From positions 7,306,176-7,370,175 of the forward strand of contig NC_045144.1 of the NCBI RefSeq assembly GCF_008831285.2: a stretch of 64,000 nucleotides of DNA. The letters run 5' to 3'. This DNA is from Nymphaea colorata. Taxonomy: Eukaryota > Streptophyta > Magnoliopsida > Nymphaeales > Nymphaeaceae. The notes under the pieces were generated by a model. It was not told the origin of the DNA, made no database searches, and was given only the letters and a program-made list of their open reading frames with translations. A program made the translations under genes and the position numbers. Every line of letters starts with the position of its first letter. The stretch's first letter is position 1. This document shows positions 1 to 13,100 of the stretch, one piece after another.

Positions 1-318
1 CTCTACCACAGTAGTTAAACAAGCACCAGGAACATGCTGAAATGTATTCATTTAAAAGATCCCCCAGAATGGTCTTCTAAAAAAAAGGGAAAGAAAAATT
101 CCATAACAACAAAAATTAATGCATCAAATCACTATGATCTTTCTTCAAGGCATCTTTATACTGCTGGAATGTTGCTGAAAAGTAGAGTATTCTTATGAAA
201 GATTGCAGACCAATTATACATGTTATGCATAAAAATGCACATTAGGATGAATAAATTATGAGCATCGACACCTCCTAAATTGCAAAATATTAAGAGCAAC
301 ACAGGAGAAAACTCTAAC

Positions 319-388
319 CTTCATCATGTGCATCTTGAGAAGCATCAGCCGGATGCATATTGGTAAGGAGTCTCTTATGTTGATATTT
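319..388 (-). CDS. possible internal exon of an unidentified minus-strand gene
   Basis: On the minus strand a 70-base open segment lies between a CAG acceptor (389-391) and a GT donor (317-318). It reads as a hydrophilic peptide (KYQHKRLL...ASQDAHDE). A second exon-like segment, also preceded by TTTCAG, runs off the left edge at about 1-36. Another short open stretch (ADGKDNLNALGSK) lies near 1940-1990 and is followed by GTGATG. Together these could be pieces of a gene reading leftwards from near 2.1 kb, divergent from the prefoldin gene. I do not recognise the protein, and the phase between the pieces is not secure, so this is a weak call. Confidence 0.25.
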
Positions 389-2607
389 CTGCACAAGAAT
401 TTACTGTGAGATTCATGAGTTCTAGTATTTGCTTCAAACTCTGGAAGCAAAAGACCTAGGAGAACCAAATGCACCTGATTATGTCAAAATCCATCATTAA
501 TGTTAAAATTATGAATGAAAAAGTAGATGTAGACACATACAGAGCAATAATTTGCATTAAAAAAAAAATCAAGGAAGAAAGAAAAAGCAATAGTCCATAA
601 AAACCACAAATTATATGCATGATCAAACGTGAAGAAAAAGTTTAAGGTGACATTCATATGCATTTAACAGGTCTACGACAAAAACTTGAAATTTAAAAAA
701 ACATGAAAAATCTAGAAAATGAGCAGATTAATATTCTCAATAAGAATAAAGAAAAATAGAGACAAGGGGGAGGATGAGAAGAGATTAAAGAAGGAAGATA
801 AAGACAGGTGTGGCAGAAACAAGAAAAGAGAGCTGGGATGATGGAGACAAGGAGGAGGGAAAAAGAAAGGGAGGTGGAAAAGGAAAATAAGAAGAAACAG
901 GAAAGAAAACTGAGGAAAAGAAAATAATAGATGAAAGATAAGAGAAAATGGCGAAGAAGGCAAGCAGTTTGAGAGAAGGAAGCTGCTTACTGCAGCTGCT
1001 TCTTCATAGGCTGGCTAAGAGAGAGAGAGAGAGAGAGAGACTTGCAACACCAAGGAATCCTCATGGCTTAGTAGCCCTCAAAGCAGTTATATTTCAATGA
1101 TAGAGATACATAATAGAGCAGCTCAGTTAAAAGAGTGGTAGAACGTCTATTAAGCACAAGTTACAAACTGACGAATAACTGTTGGCTAACTCTTGCAGTA
1201 GAAAGAAAGTAGTGTAAGATTTAATGTTTTGATCTAAAATAAACAACTTCAGAACGAAAAATTATGCGTGTGCACATTTCAATAAAAAGGATGGAGGCCT
1301 ATCCCCCAGCATGGAGTTTCCGGAAAAAATTATGAGTGTGCTACCTGATCAATCATATTTGAGCACATGTATCACGCTATGAATAAGGCTATATAAAAAG
1401 AACAACTCTTGAATATGCGAGTCAAACTACTAAAAAAACAACAAATAAACAATACGTTAAATCACTCTGCAATTGTGTTCTCATTTCTTAAGCTTTCGAA
1501 CCCAAGAAAGTGACGACCAGTACAGAATAAACAGAATAGCACCAGCCCGATGCCTTTGTGTTCAACAAATAGCCTCGATACCTTTAGGTTCAACAAAACC
1601 AACTCAATGCTCGGAGACAATAGAAAAAACGTAAAACCAAACTTGACATCACGAACTTTTTTTACGCAGGGCACCGAGCTGACACTACAATCCATTCAGG
1701 CAATTAAGCAAGTGTTCGGCACGCAAATAACGCCTCATTGATACTCATTAATTCGTAATCTGACCAAGTTACGACCAACCAGAAAGCAGGACTACTGACA
1801 AAGAATGCCCTAAATGCAAAAAGTTTCGGGAACTCAGAAACATAGAGAGAAGCTGAAGCTTCTCAATTCCTGATTACCAAATAACGCACGAGCTCGCTCA
1901 TAGCTTGTATGCACAAGAGAGGGAGAGAGAGAGCGGGAGAGAGAGCCATCACCTTGGAACCTAATGCATTGAGGTTGTCCTTCCCGTCAGCCGATTGGAA
2001 CTTGAATTTTTTAAAATTCAGACTTTAGATTAAAGAAAAAGTGAGAGATTTTAAACCCTCAAAAACCCTGGTTCTGGTTACTGCTGCCGCCCAGCCGCAA
2101 GCAAGCCGCAAGCACGAGAATCCGAACGGAAATGACATTCATGGAAGACGAAGGCTCTCTCTCTTATATCCTGATTTGGTGAATGGCGAGGCTATAAAAC
2201 GAGGAAGAGATGGGAGAGACGGATGTGGTAATCGGCGGTGAGATATAGGACGGGGAAGAGAAGGGAGAGAAAGACGCGGTCGCCGGTGGGGAGGAGAGAG
2301 AGAGGGAGGAAAAGGGGAGACAGCGTGACGCAGCGAGCGAAAGGGCGGTCCAGCCGTCCAGGCGAGGGATGTTCGGGTCGGGTCGGTTTCAATAGGAATT
2401 TGGGTTGATTTATCTCGACCCAGACCCGGCCCAATGCCCAGTCTTTGCAAAATAGTTAGCCATTGCAAATAGAATCCTATAAAATCACGACATTTTTAAA
2501 TGCGGGCCGTAATTGTGGCCGGACTCAGACGGCGGAAGACGTCGCCCTAACAGGCTTAGTTGCAGAAGGGAGAAGGTCGCAGAAGAGAGAGAGGGGAGAG
2601 AGAGACC
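389..2607. other. AT-rich region with purine tracts; promoter of the prefoldin gene at its right end
   Basis: I see no securely supported gene here. 712-960 is a long purine-rich, low-complexity tract on the plus strand, and its apparent reverse-strand reading frame is an artefact of that composition. A GA dinucleotide run lies at about 1016-1040, with further GA-rich stretches near 1917-1945 and 2290-2320. GC content rises from about 2050 to 2610, and GAGAGA tracts lie just ahead of the prefoldin start codon, as expected for the 5' UTR and promoter of a housekeeping plant gene. If a divergent minus-strand gene exists, this is a shared bidirectional promoter. Confidence 0.4.
1016..1040. repeat. 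GA dinucleotide microsatellite
   Basis: An uninterrupted run of GA units is directly visible. It is an ordinary plant microsatellite with no evident function. Confidence 0.8.
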
Positions 2608-5600
2608 ATGAGCTCTTATACTTTAAGAGAGCTCCAACACGAGCTAGAGACACAAGCCAACAACCTCAGCAAGCTCCAGAAAGGTAAAACCGCGTATCTT
2701 TTGCTTTGGCTTCTCCCCTTTTGTTCCTTTCGTTCCCTGATTTTCTTGCAATGGAACTTCTTAGATATTGCTAAGAATCACCAAGTGAGGAAGCAGTATA
2801 CGATTCAGTTGGGGGAGAACGAATTGGTTCTCAAGGTAAGCCCCTTCGCTGCATCTCTATCAGTTCGGTCATTCTTCTGTTTATCTTTGTTACTGATGAT
2901 AGCAAAGAATTAACGAAGGGACGGAGATTTCTTGTGTTTTCTGCACGATTTGAAAGAGTGCTTACTTGGGGCTTTTGTTTGAATGTGATGGTGGGTTTAT
3001 TCTCCTTGCTGTACGAAGGAATTGGATTTGTTGAATGAGAACTCAAACGTCTACAAATTGATCGGCCCGGTTCTTGTGAAGCAAGATCTTGCAGAAGCTA
3101 ATGCTAATGTCAGGAAGCGGATCGAGTACATTTCTGCCGAATTGTATGCTCATTTCTCTCTCTTCTTAGAGTTAAATTGGGGATTACCTTTCTTCTTTTT
3201 CCTATTTGTTGAATGTGTTTTGGTTGTTTCCTTGTCAAGATAGCGCAAGCTCTCGGAATCAGATGTCGTTTGTGTTCTTCATGTTCTATGAGAAGAAAAA
3301 GGGTGGTTTAGCGTCTTTTAGACGGTCTAGTTTGAATTTTTATGGGTTGTTGTTTCCCCTCGTAATTTAACATGGGTGTTGCCCTTCAAATTGGAACGCG
3401 TCCTACTTAACAATTTGTTTTCTATGTCATTATAATGTGGTGAATGTAGCTAGCTTGTATCTGATGCTAATTTAATTTTTTCCTAATGCCATAAAATTTG
3501 TTTTAATTTCACAAAAGCAGCATATGTTTTGTCCACTTGAATGCAGATTCTATGCTCGTTAATCTTTCTATTCATAATGTTGCTCTTTTTTTTTTTGGTT
3601 TGATCATTTTCCAGAACCGATTTATATTCATTTTAATAGGCATGTGAAATGTAAGCTTCGTTGTAATTCAGAACCTTCTCTTTTGCATTTTTTAATTTTG
3701 TGAGTTTTAATTTGGTTGATTTGAAGTCAACCCAAAAGACATCAACCTTAAACTTGTAGTGTCCATATCCAGTTGTAAAAGCAGCCTTGGGAATGTTAGA
3801 GTCATGGATCTTCAACTGATGGTACCCAGATCTGAGATCTATTTTCAAAAATGTCCTTGAGTACTTCAACTGATCTAATAAATCATCAATGTGAGAGAAT
3901 GTATAATTTTTTAAGAGTGACTCTGTTAAGTGTTCTACAGTCTACTTACAACATCATAGTTTTGTCCTTTTTGACAAATACAGCTTTAACATATATAGAC
4001 GCATATAGAGTTTGGTTTCTGCCATATATGGGTAAACGTGCATACAAGTGGAAGATTTGAATTTTGAATCTCCATGGTTTTTGTTACACAAAGATTTGTC
4101 GTGTGATATGACCTTACAAGTTTCCTTTTCAGCATTTCATAATACTGTATCCATTTCACCGTCACATCCTTTCCTACTCTTGTATGATAAGGATAGGTAT
4201 TTCTCCCCATCTCTTTCATGCTTGGTAGTTCATCTATGCTTTAGCATCACAATTTGCTTCTTTTTTTTTGTCTTCGTTTCATTTAGTTTGACTTATCCAT
4301 TGCCACAAGTAGTGCCTTTAAAAAAATACAGAAAAATGCAAAATGAAGGAAAAAAACGTGAAAAGATCTCAACATTTTGGGGAAAAAATGTCAAAATGAA
4401 AATATTAGATTGATCCTTCATAAAAATCTGTTTCCTAATATAATTTTTTTTTATGTTTCTTTTAGCATTTCAATAAGACAATAACTATTGAATTTTCACC
4501 AATCTTTTTGTAATGAAACTAGTATAAAACTCATTTTTTCATAAATTTTTACTAATTTTTCACTTTTTGTTTTTTGAATTCCCAAGACGTTCCAAGAAAA
4601 CAAACTTCCTGCATAATACTTGACATGCTGATAAAAACCTGAGAATAATGTTTGTGGCAATGGTTTTGCCACGATGTTTCTTATTTGGGTGAGCCATTAT
4701 CTTTGTTTCATTGTTAAAACTCACGTTATTGGTTCAAGTTGCTGTTTGTTCCTTTTCTTTTTGCGGTGCTAACAGAAGTCTTAAACAATGGAAGTTGTCA
4801 TAAATGCCTACACTTTGGTGGATCAGGAAACGGCTGGATGGGATGCTTCAAGGACTAGAGGAAGAACAGAATAGCAAGAAGGAAGTGGTATGTGTTTATT
4901 GAGGATTGGTTGTCCCTTGTTAGAGAAATTGAGTTGATTTGGTTATCCTTAGAGGAATAGTATTTAGTGCTTCCCTATGGTTTCTTGTTCTGCTTAATAA
5001 TGTTAGAGAAACTTTAAATTACTTTTTCCCATGATCATTGATCAATGCCTGCGGCTTAGAATTATAACCCTCAATGCACAGTTGAACCATAAAACTATAA
5101 TAATGTCTCCCAAGCTATGTCACACGGACACGGCAAAATGGGCCACGTACCGGTGTCGACACTCTGACACCTGGATACCGACACTTGGACATGGCAGGAT
5201 ACGTTTTGGATCGGGTCTGGGTCAGACCCATTCCGAACCACTTTACTAACCCGACATTCTTTGTTTTGTTTGAGACTTTCTTTCTTATGACTTATGAGAT
5301 TGGTGATGAACAATGTTTTGTTTGAGAATCTGAGACTTTCTTTCTTATGACTTATGAGATTGTAAGAGTGAATTATTAATTTAATGTTTTTTTTAATTAT
5401 CCTTTTTAATTTTTTATAATATAAAATTTGTCGTGTCCGCATATCCTAAAATTTTGAAAATTGCCGTGTCTGCGTACCCATACCCGTGTGACAAAGCTCC
5501 CAAGGTTTTTGACTTTAAGTTATTGATGTTGATCTTAGTAAACCTGGTGGACCTTTAATATCTTAAAATCTCTAATACATTCGGTGGTTGTGGAATTCCA

Positions 5601-7646
5601 AGTTAGAGGAATTTGACTTGCTCGTGCTTCACATCTTCAGTAAGTTGATACTGATGGCTTGAGAAACAGGCACTTGAAGTGCTCGTTTTGTCAGCTTGGA
5701 CGCTTGGTCCTTGGAGCAACTTTTTATGGAATTAAGCTCTTCTGAGCATGTTTGTTGAATTATCAACCTCAACAAAAACCAACTCCTGTTTTATGAAAAA
5801 TGCTTCTTTATGTCATTCTAGTCTTCTAGATCTGTCAATCTATTTTCAGAAGCCTATTATGGCCCAGAAAAATTATGAACGGCTCTGAAGTCGTACATCT
5901 TTCTTTTCGTGAAGAAACACTTAACCATGTTAACAACTTAAAATGCAATATTTTAATTGATACAAACATGGGGATCTAGCTACTTGAGTATTAGCGGGAT
6001 TAAGTACTTCATTCTAGTTCTGCTAATGCCATTAGATCCTGGATGAGTACTTGGATCCTTTTTACACTATTAATGTTTCTTTCATATATCCACATGCTTT
6101 TGTTATGTTCCTGAAAAGTATCTTCTTTCACGGCTGTTTCTTATTGTTTTGATGTTATCTACTTCAAAAATACAGTTTTAGGATTGCTTCCCCTATATTT
6201 TAGTTGATCTAGTTTGGTATATTAGTTTAGGAGTCATCTTGTCAGATCACCACTTATTTGCCGTGTATACGGTGCTAAATTTTCTCATACCTTTGCGTGG
6301 ATATTGGATAGTGATTTCTGGACTAGCAATCGACAACTTGTATTATTCCATTTTTTTGTCACCCTCCTTCTAGGTAAATGGTTTTTTCTAGTCTTTTATC
6401 AACCACAGATCCATATTCCTCATCTGGTGCTGTCACGCTGGCCATGCGATAGGCGTCTGCCAGAAAGTTATTCAGTGTTAAACGTTTGGATTTTTGTTGA
6501 TTAATTTAAAACGGTAATTATATGAAATAATGGACAACCACCAGAAAGTTGCCTGTAACCATATTATTGACACTGAATTTTCCAAACATGGGTAGCAATG
6601 AATCGAATGCCTGCTAGGCAATGTCGCATATCGGTTGCCAGCTCATGCAGGAAACCTAAATGATATGCCATTTCAACAGATGCACATTAACTGATACTGG
6701 TTATATCGGCCATTTTTTAAATAAAAATAATAAAAAAAGTTTTTAATACTATGTTTTAATGAAATATTGACTGATACGAGGCTGAATTTCCCAATACAGG
6801 CTGATTTGGCCTTAATCGGCCTTGTAGTGGCTGAAACTTTCTAGGGCCTGAATCAACCCCTGCCTTATTGCAGCGCAGGCCCAATATGATGTATATCGGC
6901 CATGGCCTGATATTTACAACAAACTACTAGAAACTTCCATGCATATGACACTGCAAGTGATTTCCAACTACAATTTTTCTCTTGTGGATTTACATATGCA
7001 TCTACATAGAAATGAATGACCTCTAGGAGCTAGTCCTGCCTATGACACTGAAAAAAAATTACCAGCTTAAAATATTTTGTCGTGTGGGTTCACACATATA
7101 TCTATGACGGATGTCATATGTCAGGAAATCTGACACTGTTTATGAAAACTCTTTCGGAAACTTTGGTGTTCATTTCAATGGTCAAGTGTCAACACTCGTA
7201 TTCCATTTGAAGCAGTTATTTTTCTGCTTCCTTTATGCCAGGTATGGACACCAAAGGATGTCCAAAGGATATGGAAATGGACAATACCCATTGCAGATGA
7301 AACCCAATTGAGAACTTCCACCGACCCATGTTCGATTAAAGTTTGTTTCTTCACATGTTTGAAAGTTGTCATCCCACAAGTCCTCTGGTTCAAGTTATGA
7401 TAAAAAACTACTCTTGTTAGTTCGTAGCTCCTTTACATATATAAATGTGCTTTGGAGATAGTAATTACGTTTTTAGTGCTTTTCTTGGAATTCCTCTCTG
7501 CTATTTAAGAATGCTCACATTGCTGCTCACTGACAAGTTAAATGCTTAAGCATAATCTTAAAGTGATTTCTTGTTATCTTGATCTGCAGATCCTTAAACT
7601 GCAGCAGAAGATTCAAGCCCATCAGGCTGGGAGATCCAAGTCCTAA
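2608..7646 (+). CDS. PFD6: prefoldin subunit 6 (beta-type prefoldin), five exons
   Basis: This encodes a beta-class subunit of the hexameric prefoldin co-chaperone, which captures nascent actin and tubulin in the cytosol and passes them to the CCT chaperonin. Exons are 2608-2683, 2765-2835, 3019-3143, 4827-4887 and 7590-7646. All junctions are GT-AG and phases are consistent, giving 129 residues, the usual family length. The protein is two heptad-rich helices (about residues 1-45 and 75-125) flanking a beta hairpin. It contains the family signatures [20 protein letters not shown] and [15 protein letters not shown], and ends in a basic tail (AGRSKS). The ATG at 2608 is chosen because it opens the conserved first helix directly after a GA-rich leader. 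Intron 3 carries a gypsy relic and intron 4 a TIR element. Nothing in the coding sequence looks damaged, so I expect a functional gene. Confidence 0.95.
3722..3992 (-). pseudogene. Ty3/gypsy reverse-transcriptase relic in prefoldin intron 3
   Basis: The minus strand reads DCRTLN...HIDDLLDQL and then [15 protein letters not shown]...[14 protein letters not shown]. These are the consecutive conserved blocks of a Ty3/gypsy (Metaviridae) reverse transcriptase, including the core IDLRSGYHQ motif. A stop codon lies just before the DCRTLN block and a frameshift lies between DCRTLN and HIDDLLDQL. The catalytic YxDD block and any LTRs are absent. It is a dead fragment of fewer than 100 codons, antisense to the host gene. 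Confidence 0.85.
5107..5114. repeat. 8-bp target-site duplication (left copy) of TIR element 1
   Basis: CTCCCAAG here is repeated exactly at 5497-5504, immediately outside the two ends of TIR element 1. Eight-base duplications are typical of hAT-type transposition. Confidence 0.8.
5115..5496. mobile_element. non-autonomous TIR transposon, copy 1 (hAT-like, 382 bp)
   Basis: The element begins CTATGTCACA and ends TGTGACAAAG, giving inverted ends with one mismatch, and is bracketed by the 8-bp duplication CTCCCAAG. Next to the left end are degenerate GGACACGG/GACACTTGG units, and the right end carries CCATACCCGTG. A hairpin (GGGTCTG, three-base loop, CAGACCC) lies at 5211-5229. The segment also contains a direct repeat around GACTTTCTTTCTTATGACTT (about 5274 and 5334). 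It has no coding capacity, so transposase must come from elsewhere. Copies 2 and 3 are at 46050 and 62560. Assignment to hAT rests on the 8-bp duplication only; the end sequence is not a canonical hAT terminus. Confidence 0.8.
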
Positions 7647-10115
7647 TACTCAGAGATCTCATGAGAACCATTGCGTGGAAATTTTCTGTTTTGCATCCAA
7701 TTAGCAGTTCTCTCTACACAAAATTAGGCCAAGTGAATGAGAACTAGGCATCCCGAAGGCCTTTATCTTTGTAATGTTGAAGGTGTCACAAAGGCCTTCA
7801 TCTTTTTTGTAATGTTGAAGGTGTTCAGAAGTGCTAATCGTTTCCCCTTGTTCTTTGCTCTCTGTTTTGATGCCTTCTACAATGTTCTAGTTTTTTTCTC
7901 GACTGTTATTATTGGATTTCTTATGCCTTAGGATGCTTTTAGTTAGATGGAAAGTATATACCTTAGACGTCGAGACCTGGCCTAAGAGCCATATAGAAGA
8001 TATTAGATATTTGCCTGAAAAGGGTCGCAGTAGATTTTGGGGTTCTTCTCGGAGTTTGTAATGTTCTTGTAATCTTAGCTTGTATTTTCTCTTTTACAGT
8101 TTTACCATTTTCGGGTGGTTCTTCTTTGCTGCAAGAAATTGTGGTCATAAATATCGTTTTCGGTGAGGATTTTTTTTTTTTTTTGGTATTATACGGCTTA
8201 AACAATGTAAAGTGCTTACAAGTTATGGAAAATAAACAAGACAACATTTAAAAAATAAGTAGATAAACAATAAGTAAAAAATATAAAAATGGAAACAAGC
8301 AGTTTAGCATTAAAAAGAACATGATGCGAACGCTTCAATGAAAAAAATGCAAAAACCTGTATTTTCGCTTTTTTGGGGCATTTTAATAAAAAAAATATGG
8401 TGTTTATTTTCCCATTTTATTCGGTTGACTTATTTTTCTCGTTTTTAACATAAGTAAACTGGCATTTGGTGCTCTTGCCATTTTCTGTTATTTTCTCTGC
8501 TGGCTCGTTTTTTACTTTGCTGTTTGTATTAAGGTATAAATCATTTGGCAGATTATCTGTACTTAAGTGAGAAAAATGATCCTTCAGAAATTTTTTGAGA
8601 AAATCCCATCTCATGCACAGAGGGCAAACTATGCTGCTCAAAGTGTTAGGCTCCATACGCATAAGCAGAGCTAAGAACAATCACGCACCTAGGCCGGACC
8701 GGCTCGGCTAGATGCTATGCTTTAAACAGTACAAAAATTATATAGAAGCTAATAAAATATAATACTAAATTATACATAAAACTATATGGTCACTTGTATA
8801 GAAAATTTGAAATAAGCTAATTGCGGGATGCGGCTGAAATTAAAATTTGCCACTAAAACTGAACTGTTGCTAATACTTTTAAGTTAAAGACTTTTGACAA
8901 TATATTTTAATTCAGCTTATTTTAATTTTTCCAATTATATAAACACATCTACTATTACATAAAAATAATGCATAATCATTGAAATGCAAACACATGTAAT
9001 CTTGCATAAAAAATGTTAAAAACAGTGCATAATCATTGAATACATGTTGATAGTCGCATTAAATATACGACAATGTGCAAATGCAATGTAGGGGTAGATG
9101 CGACTAGAGGTTATCTTACATTAGTTGGTTCCCTTTAGAAAAAAAAAGGGAATAAAATGGCATACTACTAACTAAAACTAACAATGAAATCGGAACACGT
9201 TAAAATGAGGTTGTAAATTGCAACAAGAAAACAATTAAAATGCACAATAGTGAGAAATAATGCACTAAATTTTGTATAACATTACAAGAGACTAAAAGTT
9301 TGAGATATCAAATTGAACAATCAAATTTTAAAAGTATATAACAAAAACAAGATTAGAAGTGTCAATGCTTTTCAATGTTATAGGATATTGCAACATGCAA
9401 AATTTTATTATTTCTTCAATGGAAACTGTTAAATATTAATTTTAAACTTTAAGATAAAAATATTAAAACGGAAGTGAAAAATGAATAAAGGCTTCCTAAT
9501 TTTTTTAAGAGGCGCTGGATGGTTCAGAATTTTGATTGAAGAATGAAAATTATAGAACCATAATTCCTCTTAAAACTGAAATGGAATAAACAATTTCAAG
9601 TTTTAGTTTTCTAATTTAAAAAATAAAATACCTCATTTGTGAAAAAAATTGAATTCATTAAAAAATGAGCATTTTGAATGTATATCAAACGGCCCTTTCA
9701 ATCGTCGGGTCCGCTATCGGGTTTGGATTCCCACTCCTGCCCATCTAATGTCCAGATCCGGATCCAAGCATAGTGGCTCGCCGATAAATACTAGGGTTTG
9801 AATAAAAACCCGCGAACTTACAAACAGTGGCTGGAAATCGAGCTCTCTCATGCGTTCTGGTCCGATGGGTGGTTGGGAAAGAATGCTGGTGTTGCGGAAT
9901 CGAATTCTGACTACTGGGGAGACGTATAGTTGATGGGAACTGATGAACTTTCTCACAGGAGGGATGATCGGTGTCTCTCAAAGATGACGGACTATGAAAT
10001 TAGACATTCGACTGAATGATAAAACCCCGTAGATTGATCAGTTTTGATAGGTCGAGAAAGCAAAGAATTCTGGATCATCGTTGCAAAGATTGTGCAGGGT
10101 ATCGGACGAGAAGTC
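7647..10115. other. intergenic region: prefoldin 3' UTR, AT-rich spacer and helicase promoter
   Basis: The first few hundred bases are the likely 3' UTR of the prefoldin gene. A unit of about 32 bases (AAGGCCTTyATCTTT...GTAATGTTGAAGGTGT) is duplicated in tandem at about 7755-7786 and 7790-7823. From about 8,150 to 9,660 the DNA is very AT-rich and I see no gene. From about 9,690 to 10,115 GC content rises and pyrimidine-rich tracts appear, fitting the promoter and 5' UTR of the helicase gene. The precise transcription start cannot be read. Confidence 0.5.
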
Positions 10116-13100
10116 ATGGATGGGCCGGAATTAAAGGTTAATGTCCGAACCCTAGACGGAAGAAGTATGACCGTTGCGGTTGCTAATGGTCAGACGGTGA
10201 AAATTTTAAGGGATATATTAAAGGAATCGTTGGCCACCGCAGGCGATTGTCAGAATTTTCATCTATTTTTGAAGGTACTCTCATTCGCAGTCTAGGAGTT
10301 GGGCTTCTTTTTCCTTATCTCGAATTGGCAAAGTGGAACTTCCTCGCGAGAATAATTGGCTAGAATAAAACCTTTTTCGCCAAAACTTTGTCTATTCTTC
10401 TGGTGGGCAGATTTTTTTTGGCAAATTAGCATCTGGTTGTCTAGGAAGCTTGGAGAAAACCTGTTAAATTTGTGCATGCACTCATAAGAACATTAAAACC
10501 TAAGTACATGGAACAACTTGAACTGTTATCTCGTTTTATTGGTGCACCAAGAAACAATGTGCTGAGTTGATCGTACCGAAATGCTTGCATTGCTTCGGTT
10601 CACGCTACATAGACTGTCGACGCAAAAATGTGTTGAACCTGTCATTCATGGATATGCCAGAAGCTTTTTGACATTCATTTGGAGTGGTTGCAAGTGGCGA
10701 GAATATATGGTGAGATGGAGTGGCATTGGTTTCGGTGGGACAACAAATTTGTCTGATACCATTTAATTGAAATTATAAGTGTTACTTAGTTGTAATTGGC
10801 CTAAAAGTGGTCGTTTTCTTTCTCTATGTGCACATATTTGTGATGTGTATCGGTGCAATCGTCCCTGGCAGTGGATAAAAAATTTTCCAACTAATATTTC
10901 CATAAGAAGTTGAAAACTATCTTTAGATTTATTTATTTACTAATAGTACACGTGCCAAATGGTCTGCCCTTCTGGAGAACTAGGTCGTTCGAGTAAAACT
11001 GAAACCAAATAAATCTTTTAACTGAGGAAAGAACGAGATGAGATTTACAAAGGTAGAAGCAAAAGATTAGAAATGCATATTGTCCTACTTATACCTTCAA
11101 ATATGCTTAATGTAAATATGCAAATATGCTCCTTCTTGGTTTTTTGGTATCTAAAATGCGTGCTGTTATTCTGTCACAAAAATTCAGTTTACTTTGTTGC
11201 AGGGCCAAAAGTTGAACTTAGAGGATAAGTTAGAGCATGCCTTGATCAGATCTGAAGATTTTATAGTTCTCATGCCCTATAGAAAGAAAAAACAATCTTT
11301 AACTGATGTCAGCACATGGCAGAGTTATCCATCTCATGAAACAGGGGGGAATGAGACACATCCTGGTTGTTCAACAAAAACTAGGACACATTTAAAATGG
11401 AGTAGCTCCAGTGCCAGTTCCAGTGCTGCTGAGGGCAGATCTACAAACATGATTTGCAACTCTAAGCCGGAGGACACTCAAATTAGATCCTTTACAGAGG
11501 CTGCTTGGTCTGATATAGTGTCTGATCTTTCATCTGTCTCAGAGATTATGCGGGACTCCTCCAATGTCGATATACCTTTGAAGAAGAAAGGTTCATCAAC
11601 GAGAGTAAGCCTTAGAAATGAGGACTTGCTGAGATTTTTTGGCCTAGTGGATGCAAATTCATCTAGAAGGTCAAATCATTCCAGCAGTAATGATCTTGGA
11701 TCATGTGTTTCTGAAGCTGTTGACATTCCATGTCCTTTAAGCCCCTGGTGTGCCATCAAAGACAAGTGTTATGAGCAGTTTTATCAAATCATAGAGTCTG
11801 TAAATTGCTTGTTGGATTTACAAACAGGGAGCTGCTTGCTGTTTCAGGAATTTGGCAAAGCATCCTTTATGGCAACTAATCTTTCTAAGGTGGATGGAAT
11901 TGCATGCTCTGATGAAAGAAGTCAATGCATTTGCCCTTCATGGTTGAAGAAAGTCCTCAAGGTGTTCACTTTTTTAAACATTATATATGCTTATCTTCAG
12001 ATAAGCAACATGAAGGTTGCTTGGTCTAGTGTGGAGGAGTTACTTAGAAGTATTAAGATTTTTGACACGGAGCTTATCACTGTTAGTGATATAGAGGACC
12101 TTTCAGTTCTTTGCCCAAAGGTAACTACAATAATGGTTGGACATCCTGTTACTTGAGTTATTTGCGGTTTTGATCCAAAGTGCATAGAGTGTCAGCAAAA
12201 AAAAAATAGTCTGTCATATTGGCAAAATTGTTTAGATATCTTTTTGATGTGTTATGATGCTCTTATATGTGGTCTGAATGTGCTCAACAAAAAAATATCA
12301 AGAGCTCTTTTTTTCCTACTTCTTCAAGTTCCATGTTTTTGTTTTCATGTTGCAGTTTGACTGTAAATTTCATTGGCTAGATTTTATCATCGGAAGTCTT
12401 ATTTTATAAGCATAATTGCGCAATATGAATTCAAAAATTGACTTGCTTAAGGATGTCTTCAAATAACACATTTTTCTGTGTGAGAGGTGGAGTAGAATGA
12501 CTGAAGTGTAATGATCCAATGCTTTATTTCTGTCTCAGTTGATCCTAATTCGAATTAGAAATGTGTTGACTGTTTCCCCAACAACTAAAATTTCACATAT
12601 TTGATTTTATCTGTCAATTCATTTTCTTCCATGCGAGTTTGATTATCTATATGAATTAGAAATCTTGCCATTGCTGCTGTATCTATCTTATTCCTGTAGT
12701 ACTATTATGAATATGCCATTAGTTAACTATGGATGATGAGACCATTATGGAGTCGATTCAAGTATTCCGATTTGGATAACATTATTTGTCTTGTATCTGC
12801 ATGCACTTTATTTTATATGTTTGTCTGCTAAAGTGCGCATGATAGTTTTTAGCCATTCTGGTGTTTGTACTTTGTACACGTGGTTCATTCTATTTCTTGT
12901 AAGTGTTTGTGAAATATATGAATGCATTAAATCTGTAAAGTTGGCCTGTTGCTTCTTTCTTTTTTTTTAGCTCCAGGATAAAATTCTGCATTTGTATTCA
13001 GACAGTTCAGCTTAATGCTAGAGAAGGCCATATGGACGAATCAGACATTCCTATCAATATCGTTGATCCAGATATCATGGTTATGGATAGCCTTGGCATG

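Noticed and set aside
712-963. Minus-strand reading frame rich in Phe, Leu, Ser and Pro
   Set aside because: It is the complement of a long purine tract; the composition alone explains the open frame and no domain is visible.
10044-10115. Upstream in-frame ATG adding 24 residues to the helicase
   Set aside because: The added residues precede a complete ubiquitin-like domain and have no recognised motif, so 10116 is the simpler start. Transcript data could reverse this.
12121-13001. Extra helicase exon around 12355-12400, or an exon 3 starting at 12971
   Set aside because: The segment near 12355 lacks a good donor, and starting at 12971 runs into a stop in the required phase. The acceptor at 13000-13001 keeps the frame open and agrees with the following exon.
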